A DNA stretch of 19,802 bases. It comes from Candidatus Eiseniibacteriota bacterium (GTDB taxonomy: Bacteria; Eisenbacteria; RBG-16-71-46; CAIMUX01). Below are positions 14,584-19,802 of the stretch, piece by piece. Below the pieces are notes generated by a model. It worked only from the letters and a program-made list of their open reading frames with translations, did no database searches and was not told the DNA's origin. Location of the stretch: positions 1 through 19,802 of the forward strand of contig JAGQHR010000004.1 of the NCBI GenBank assembly GCA_020431745.1. The letters are read 5' to 3'. Made by a program: the position numbers and the translations under genes. Within the stretch, counting starts at the first letter, position 1; every line of letters starts with the position of its first letter.

Positions 14584-15344
14584 GGCAGACACTCCTTGTG
14601 ATGTGCACTCCTACGTGTGCCCGCGGGTAAGGTGCTCGGTTCGGAAAGAGCTGCTGTTCGAATCCGCGTTCAACAGCTCACGATCCTCCACCCTCTTCCC
14701 TTGGTAGGTGGATGCAGGACGCGCCGTGCTAGTTGGCCTACGCGGTCCCTGCCCGACGGTAGATCGTTCGGGTGACGGGAACGGAGTCACCCGCCGTCGA
14801 GAACCGGGCTCCGTGGGGAGTCATCGACCCCACCGGGGGTCGGTACGGCTCGAATCCGCAGGTAGTCAGCAACCATCCTCTACCCGCGAGCCGGTTAACT
14901 CCCTGAGTTCCGCGCAAGCACACCCCCCGAGGCAAGTGAGAAATACGCGGTTCGAATCATGAGTGCCTCTGATCCCCGAGCGTTGTCGATCGACGCAGGA
15001 TCGAGAGACCAACAATTCCGGGGTCGTGTGCACCGAGATGTCGCGGTCTCAATCACAGTCCATGTGAACGTGGTGCCCTCGTGTGCTCAGCAGGCTTCCG
15101 TTGTCTTCCTGTCGGCGGGAGAAAAGCGGAGTCTCACCAGAGGGGATCTCCTGGGGTGTTCCAGCTGCCGCCGTCGGCCTCCGGGGCAGACCTGGCCCGC
15201 CCCGGTCCGGACGGCGGCGGGTCACGGACACCCGGGTCGGACCACTGCCGGGCTGGGACTGGAAGGGGATGGTCACCTACGGGGGCGTCCCCGTTCGCGC
15301 CGGTCCTTCCCGTTGCGCTAGGCTGTCAGCGAAACTGGAGGTCC
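14584..15344. other. 761-base gene-free divergent region rich in inverted repeats
   Basis: Nothing here reads as protein: the open frames lack ribosome sites, domain patterns and normal composition. The half next to 14583 contains at least five inverted repeats between 14649 and 14842. The decamer TCGAATCCGC occurs at about 14658 and again at about 14849. The half next to the kinase gene (14950-15336) shows nothing clear apart from the ribosome site GGAGG at 15337-15341. Promoters for both flanking genes must lie here, but no convincing -35/-10 pair was found. Confidence 0.5.
14649..14842. repeat. Cluster of inverted repeats, possible structured RNA
   Basis: Four to five stem-loops follow each other. 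GAGCTG..TT with AACAGCTC lies at about 14649-14679. GCAGGACGCG (14714-14723) pairs with CGCGGTCCCTGC (14741-14752) with two single-base bulges. CGGGTGAC (14769-14776) pairs exactly with GTCACCCG (14786-14793). GTGGGG (14813-14818) pairs with CCCCAC (14828-14833), and a competing GACCCC (14826-14831) pairs with GGGGTC (14836-14841). The last two exclude each other, as in attenuators. No known RNA family was recognised. Confidence 0.4.
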
Positions 15345-18300
15345 ATGACCGATCCACACAAACAGGCTGACGGTGCAGAGCTCACCGGTGGCTCCCGTCT
15401 CGCCACGGGCGCGGGTTACACACACGCCGTGACCGAGGCCCTGGGTGCGGGTCAAACCCACGCCGTCACCGAAGCCCTGGGCGCCACCCCCTCTGCCACG
15501 ACGGGGACCTTCTCTTCCGGTCACATCCTCGCCAGGCGCTTTCGCATCGACGCCTACCTCGCCGAAGGGGGCATGGGCCAGGTCTACCGCGCGCACGATC
15601 TCGAGCTCGACGCGCCGCTCGCCCTCAAGACGATCCACCCGGGGATCGCGTCGAACGCGGCCTTCCTCCGGTTGTTCAAACAGGAAGTTCTGCTCGCGCG
15701 CTCCATCTCCCATCCCAACGTCTGCCGCATCTTCGATTTCTGGCGTGACGAAGCCACCGGGGTTTCGTTTCTGACCATGGAGTTCCTCGCCGGCGAGACA
15801 CTGGCGGCGCGGATCAAGGCGAAAGGTGCGTTCTCGACCGAGGATACCTTGCCCCTCGCTCGTCAGATGGCCGAAGCGCTCGACGCGGCCCATCGCGCGG
15901 GGATCGTGCATCGCGATTTCAAGAGTCCGAATGTAATGGTCGTGCCCAATGGCAACGGCGGGCGAGCCGTCATCACCGACTTCGGGTTGGCGGTGACGGT
16001 CGAGGCAGGAGAGAAGACGCGACCGGCGCCGGAACGAGACGGGTCGGGGGAAGAGGGTACCCACGCAACGGGAGATCCTCACGCCATCGGGGACGAGACA
16101 CTCGCAGCGGACGCAACGTCTGCCGCCGAGGCATCCGATGGGACATGGGCGCCGCCCGATGAATCCGACGAGACGCTCGCAGCCGATCACTTCGACAAAA
16201 CTGTGGCAACGGACGCCATCGACGCAACCCATGACACCGAAGGCTTCGAGGCCATGGAAGCGGATGCATCACCACCGGACTCCGGCACCATCGTCGGCAC
16301 GCCCGCCTACATGTCACCCGAGCAAGTGAGTGGTGGATCGATCGGTCCGGCGAGCGATCTGTACGCTTTGGGTGTCGTCCTCTTCGAGATGTGCACCGGT
16401 CGGCTGCCGTTCCACGGGATGAGCGTGCTGGATACGGTACGAGCGCATGTCCACACGACCCCGCCCAGCCCGCGTTCGCTGGCAAAGATCGACGAGACGT
16501 GGGAAGCAACCATCCTCCGGTTGCTGGCGAAGCGACCCAGCGCACGCTTTCCTACGGCGCACGACGCCATTCTCGCCCTCGAGGGCCGCGGCGAAGAAGC
16601 GCGTACCGTTCGCCATTCGCTCCCCGCAGAGCGCGATGCCTTCGTCGGCCGGAACGACGAACTGCAACGCATCGACGCTCACTTCAGGTCGGACGGACAC
16701 TCCGAAACGGCCGAGCACTCCACGTCTCACGGGCGCCCCGCACCGGCGAAGCGCTCAGACTCTGACGGCTCCTCCGGATCGGACGATCAATCCGACTCCG
16801 GTCCGGGCTGCCAGACCGTGCCGTCGGGCTCCCGTCTCCTGACTCTCCTGGGAACCGGTGGAACCGGAAAGACCCGTCTCGCCCAAAAGTACGGATGGAA
16901 CAGCTTGCTCCGGTGGCCGGGCGGCGTTTGGTTCTGTGAAGTCAGCGAAGCGCGCACGGGAACGGGTGTGGCCCGTGCCGTCGCCACGTCGTTGAAGGTT
17001 CCGCTCGGCCGGCGGGATCCCATTCCGCAGCTCGGCGACGCCATCGCCGGTCGCGGCCGGTGTCTGATCATTTTGGACAACTTCGAGCAGGTCGTGGACT
17101 ACGCAGAAGCGACCGTCGGACAGTGGCTCGCCCAGGCGCCGGAGGCTCGGTTTCTCGTCACCTCCCGGCAACGTCTGCAGCTCGCAGGCGAGAAGGTCCA
17201 CGAACTCGAACCGTTGGACCCGATGACGCGGGGGGTCGAGCTCTTCGAAGTGCGCGCCTGGGGACACCGTCCCGGCTTCATGGTCGATCCGTCGAACCTG
17301 AAGCAGATCCAAGAGATCGTGAAGAAGCTCGACGGCCTGCCCTTGGCCATTGAAATGGCCGCGTCCCGGCTGCGCATGTTGAACCCGACGCAGTTGGAGA
17401 CCGGCCTGGCGGATCGGTTCCGGATTCTCGCGAGTGCCAAGGAAGGCCGGCACGCCACCATGCAGGCCACTCTGGATTGGTCGTGGGATCTACTCAGCGC
17501 GCTCGAACAGTCGGTCGTCATGCAGCTCTCCGTCTTCGAGGGCGGGTTCACATTGGACGCGGCCGAAGCCGTCGTCGAGCTCGTCTCTCCCGCGGGCGGC
17601 GGGGACGTGCTCGTCCTCGACAGCCTCCAGTCACTTGTCGACAAGAGCTGGCTGCGAACGAAGGCGGTTCTCGGCGCACCGCGCTTCGAGATGTATGCGA
17701 CGGTGCAGGAATACGCGTCCGCGAAACTCAGCATCGTGTCGACCAAGTCCGACACGCCATCGATCGATATCGATGCAGGTCTCGACACCGCTCGGTTGGA
17801 GATCCGCCACGGCGTCCACTACGCGCAAATGGGAAACGGCAGGGCGATCGAGAGTTTGAACCTTCACGGCGGTGCAGCCAAACAGACCGCCCTCAATCTC
17901 GAGCTGGACAATCTCGTCGTCGCTTGCCGCCGCGCACTGGATCGCCACGACGAGTCGGTCGCCGTGGGGACCTATATCGCGGCCGCCAGCGTCGTTCGCA
18001 ACACCGGACCCTTCAGCCTTTCCGTCGAGCTGGGACGTCAGGTCCTGGCCGCCACGCGAGACCCGGGACAGGAAGCCCGGGTCCTCACGACCTTGGCCAC
18101 CATTTCCCTGTACTGCGGCGAGATGAAAGCGTCCCGCGAATACTTCGACGCCGCCTTGGTCATCCACCGCGAGCGGGGCGAACGGCATGACCAGGGCCGT
18201 GTGATCGGTAACCTCGCCACGTTGCTGCGCGTGCAGGGGCAGCTCGACGAAGCGCGCGAGCTCTACGAACAATCATTGGCTATCCATCGCGAGATCGGTG

Positions 18301-19205
18301 ACCGCCACGGCGAAGCCATCGTGCTGGCCAACCTGGGAAACTTCGAGAACGAACAGGGCCGAACCGATGCCGCCCTCGAGTTGCATGGCACGGCCTTGAC
18401 CATCAACCGACAGATCGGTGACCGAGTCTCTGAAGCCATGGCACTCAGCAACATCGGGCTCGTGCACATGACCAAAGGGCGATTCGAGATGGCGCGCGAA
18501 CACTACGAGGAGGCGCTGGCGATCCAACGCCAGTTCGGCAACCGGAGAAGCGAAGCGCTCATCCTCGGCAACCTGGGAATCCTGCACGCCGACCGCGGTG
18601 AGGTCGAGAGAGCCGGCGAGTGCTACGAAGCCTCCCTATCCATCTATCGCGACCTGGGCGAGAAGGCCAATGCCGCCATCGTCGGTGGGAACCTGGGTCT
18701 CCTCTATGCCGAACACGGACAGCCCGGCGCCGCACTCGAGCAGTACGAAGCAGCGCTCGCCATCCACCGTTCCGTGTCGAACCGGCGCTTCGAAGGAATC
18801 GTGCTGGGATATCTCGGCGATTTGCATCTGGATGAGAAACGCTTCGAATCCGCTCGGGAGTGTCTCGACTCGGCCTTGGTCATCAACCGTGAGATCGGAA
18901 ACCGCAGCTACGAAGGAATCGCCCTGGCCAGCTTCGGCAGCCTCCATGCGAGTCAAGGCTGCCTGGACGTGGCCCGCCAGTGTTTCGAAGAGAGCCTGAT
19001 GATCCATCGGGAACTGAACGACGATCCGCTCCTGGCGAAGACCCTGTGCGGCGCGGGGATCGTCTACGTTCAGGTCGGCGATCTCGAGAAGGCGCGGGAG
19101 GCGTTGCAGGAGGCGCAGGCGATCGAGAGGAAGTTGGGGTTGGGAGAGGCCGCGGACTTGCGGGCCCGGGTGGAGAGGTTGCGGGAGGCGTTGGGCCGGG
19201 AGTGA
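15345..19205 (+). CDS. Ser/Thr kinase - STAND ATPase - TPR signalling protein
   Basis: This 1286-residue protein joins three modules. Residues about 65-415 are a Hanks-type Ser/Thr kinase: AEGGMGQV (73-80), Lys95, Glu114, HRDFKSPN (189-196), DFG (212-214) and GTPAYMSPE (318-326) are all intact. Residues about 430-800 are an AfsR-like STAND/NB-ARC ATPase with FVGRNDEL, Walker A GTGGTGKT (503-510), Walker B LIILDNFE (574-581), LVTSR (604-608) and GLPLAIEMAA (664-673), then a winged-helix part. Residues about 907-1266 are nine TPRs of exactly 40 residues. It has no transmembrane segment, unlike many kinases of this class. Unusual Asp/Thr-rich and Ser/Asp-rich inserts lie at 217-312 and 448-495, and a 12-residue repeat sits at the N-terminus. 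The ATG at 15345 has GGAGG at 15337-15341; the open frame upstream shows no domain. Ligand and phosphorylation targets are unknown. Confidence 0.9.
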   Translation: MTDPHKQADGAELTGGSRLATGAGYTHAVTEALGAGQTHAVTEALGATPSATTGTFSSGHILARRFRIDAYLAEGGMGQVYRAHDLELDAPLALKTIHPGIASNAAFLRLFKQEVLLARSISHPNVCRIFDFWRDEATGVSFLTMEFLAGETLAARIKAKGAFSTEDTLPLARQMAEALDAAHRAGIVHRDFKSPNVMVVPNGNGGRAVITDFGLAVTVEAGEKTRPAPERDGSGEEGTHATGDPHAIGDETLAADATSAAEASDGTWAPPDESDETLAADHFDKTVATDAIDATHDTEGFEAMEADASPPDSGTIVGTPAYMSPEQVSGGSIGPASDLYALGVVLFEMCTGRLPFHGMSVLDTVRAHVHTTPPSPRSLAKIDETWEATILRLLAKRPSARFPTAHDAILALEGRGEEARTVRHSLPAERDAFVGRNDELQRIDAHFRSDGHSETAEHSTSHGRPAPAKRSDSDGSSGSDDQSDSGPGCQTVPSGSRLLTLLGTGGTGKTRLAQKYGWNSLLRWPGGVWFCEVSEARTGTGVARAVATSLKVPLGRRDPIPQLGDAIAGRGRCLIILDNFEQVVDYAEATVGQWLAQAPEARFLVTSRQRLQLAGEKVHELEPLDPMTRGVELFEVRAWGHRPGFMVDPSNLKQIQEIVKKLDGLPLAIEMAASRLRMLNPTQLETGLADRFRILASAKEGRHATMQATLDWSWDLLSALEQSVVMQLSVFEGGFTLDAAEAVVELVSPAGGGDVLVLDSLQSLVDKSWLRTKAVLGAPRFEMYATVQEYASAKLSIVSTKSDTPSIDIDAGLDTARLEIRHGVHYAQMGNGRAIESLNLHGGAAKQTALNLELDNLVVACRRALDRHDESVAVGTYIAAASVVRNTGPFSLSVELGRQVLAATRDPGQEARVLTTLATISLYCGEMKASREYFDAALVIHRERGERHDQGRVIGNLATLLRVQGQLDEARELYEQSLAIHREIGDRHGEAIVLANLGNFENEQGRTDAALELHGTALTINRQIGDRVSEAMALSNIGLVHMTKGRFEMAREHYEEALAIQRQFGNRRSEALILGNLGILHADRGEVERAGECYEASLSIYRDLGEKANAAIVGGNLGLLYAEHGQPGAALEQYEAALAIHRSVSNRRFEGIVLGYLGDLHLDEKRFESARECLDSALVINREIGNRSYEGIALASFGSLHASQGCLDVARQCFEESLMIHRELNDDPLLAKTLCGAGIVYVQVGDLEKAREALQEAQAIERKLGLGEAADLRARVERLREALGRE
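15411..15482 (+). repeat. 36-bp tandem duplication in the kinase N-terminus
   Basis: Two consecutive 36-base units encode AGYTHAVTEALG and AGQTHAVTEALG (residues 23-46). The protein copies differ at one residue, while the DNA copies differ at several mostly silent positions, so the duplication is not very recent and the protein sequence seems to be kept. Confidence 0.8.
18063..19142 (+). repeat. Nine 120-bp TPR units
   Basis: The conserved N-L-G/A-x-L phrase recurs at residues 915, 955, 995, 1035, 1075, 1115, 1155, 1195 and 1235, an exact 40-residue (120-base) period without insertions. Units carry Y-E-x-A/S-L-A-I-x-R-E-I-G-D-R-type second helices like kinesin-light-chain-type TPRs. The DNA copies have diverged, so this is a coding repeat rather than a satellite. 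Confidence 0.85.
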
Positions 19206-19210
19206 TCGGA

Positions 19211-19265
19211 CCGGTGCCCACGCGAGTCCCGAGTTTGATCTTCGGAGGATAGTCCGGCGCACCGG
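19211..19265 (+). terminator. Weak candidate terminator after the kinase gene
   Basis: CCGGTGC (19211-19217) pairs exactly with GCACCGG (19259-19265), with two more pairs inside after a mismatch. The loop is about 35 bases and there is no T-run. The position, five bases after the kinase stop, is the main reason to list it. Confidence 0.22.
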
Positions 19266-19376
19266 CCCCCTCCGCCGTTCACGGGAGGCGCGGATTTCCG
19301 AAATTGCGCACATTGGGCCGCGGCGGCGAGCATTGTCTGGTTCCGTGCCTTTCACGGTTGGTCAGGAGGAAGCCGC

Positions 19377-19802
19377 GTGCCGCAACACTGTGCTCGCGAA
19401 GGGCGTCGTCCAAGAGCTGACTTGGAGCCCACCGGCCGTCGTCATTCGCTGCGCGCTCTTCGGTCGATCGGGATGCTAGGTGCCGTCGCGCTCGCAACCG
19501 TCGTGACGGTCTTTCCCTCGATTGTTCGATCCAGTCCGGTCCCTACCGCTACGACGACGGCCGCAGCGACGTTCGGGACCTGTGCAGACTCGACCTTCGG
19601 CTCCGACGACGACTGGAGCGATGAGTTCTTCATTCCAGGCCCCAACTCGCCCGGACGTTTCCCCTCCGTCGACGTGATCGTTCCGTTCCGAGACGAGCTC
19701 GTCGTGGTCGGGCGCTTCACTCACGTCGGGTCCCAAGCTGCGGACGGTTGGGCTGCCTGGGACGGAGAGCGGTGGCGGGCGATCGATCACCCGTTCGGGC
19801 TC
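19377..19802 (+). CDS. Secreted beta-propeller-like protein, 3' end beyond the window
   Basis: The frame from the GTG at 19377 stays open to the window end (142 codons seen). AGGAGG at 19364-19369 is seven bases upstream, the best ribosome site in this part. Residues about 33-53 (MLGAVALATVVTVFPSIV and flanks, after an Arg-rich stretch) form a signal peptide. The mature start contains GSDDDWSDEFFIPG and then FRDELVVVGRFTHVGSQAAD followed by WAAWDGERWRAI. That last phrase is the unit of exported Kelch/delta-60-like propellers whose repeats read V-G-G-x-F-T-x-A-G-G-...-I-A-x-W-D-G-x-x-W. In related genomes these proteins usually end in a FlgD-Ig tail, which would lie outside this window. It follows the kinase gene by 171 bases on the same strand. 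Confidence 0.75.
   Translation, partial: MPQHCAREGRRPRADLEPTGRRHSLRALRSIGMLGAVALATVVTVFPSIVRSSPVPTATTTAAATFGTCADSTFGSDDDWSDEFFIPGPNSPGRFPSVDVIVPFRDELVVVGRFTHVGSQAADGWAAWDGERWRAIDHPFGL

Noticed and set aside
14655..14680. Integron attC-like core (GTTCAAC)
   Set aside because: Only one short core matches; there is no partner core at the right spacing and no integrase gene.
14835..14870. tRNA-like T-loop sequence (GGTACGGCTCGAATCC)
   Set aside because: Flanking bases do not form a proper T-stem, and no acceptor, D-arm or anticodon arm can be placed; the similar TTCGAATC near 14950 fails in the same way.
14708..14962. 84-codon plus-strand ORF in the divergent gap
   Set aside because: Composition and lack of a ribosome site argue against coding; it crosses several stem-loops.
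15081..15344. N-terminal extension of the kinase frame
   Set aside because: The added 88 residues are Pro/Gly/Arg-rich with no homology, and GGAGG at 15337 supports the ATG at 15345.
15318..16232. 304-codon minus-strand open frame opposite the kinase start
   Set aside because: It overlaps intact kinase motifs on the other strand and shows no family pattern.

Overview
The window is a GC-rich bacterial chromosomal segment with twelve protein genes or gene fragments, ordinary Shine-Dalgarno sites and no rRNA, tRNA, CRISPR array, insertion sequence or phage module that I can recognise. Three secreted proteins end in the same kind of C-terminal beta domain (PNPF or PNP, then a phrase like ...AGRRVATGLYFYDLQ...), the FlgD-Ig or type IX-like tail common in FCB-group and neighbouring uncultured lineages such as Candidatus Eisenbacteria and Krumholzibacteriota. 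A multiheme cytochrome fused to TPRs and a Ser/Thr kinase fused to an AfsR-like ATPase and TPRs fit the same kind of organism. The lineage is inferred and is not fixed by any marker gene here.

Left part, plus strand (1-4349): a cytokinin-dehydrogenase-like FAD oxidase and an SCP2 sterol-carrier protein 11 bases behind it, then a tiny ORF that looks like the first 24 codons of a YvlD/holin-type membrane protein cut off by a stop codon, then a large periplasmic cytochrome with eight heme-binding motifs and a TPR tail. A perfect 12-bp inverted repeat at 4409-4447 separates this block from the convergent minus-strand genes.

Middle (4463-12049): two exported minus-strand proteins with the shared tail (a sulfatase with an FGly-type CSPTR motif and an NHL beta-propeller), the divergent plus-strand THUMP/RlmL-type RNA methyltransferase, and then three minus-strand genes. 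These are a small basic protein that appears to start at CTG, a cold-shock-type RRM RNA-binding protein with its own hairpin terminator, and a PAS-LuxR regulator with a Cys/His cluster and a long stem-loop just before its ribosome binding site. Methyltransferase, RRM protein and the small basic protein form a loose RNA-biology cluster, but they are not one operon.

Right part (12486-19802): another exported tail-bearing protein of unknown function, a small exported protein with a CxxC pair, a 761-base gene-free divergent region rich in inverted repeats, and a 1286-residue signalling protein (kinase, STAND/NB-ARC ATPase, nine TPRs). Low-complexity Asp/Thr/Ser-rich segments interrupt that protein inside the kinase activation loop and just before the Walker A motif. 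The window ends inside a further exported beta-propeller-like gene starting at a GTG with a very good ribosome binding site.

The least explained items are the kinase inserts, the structured leader of the PAS-LuxR gene, the hairpin-rich region 14649-14842, the CTG-start gene and the truncated YvlD-like ORF. I see no clearly new multi-gene defence or mobile system.
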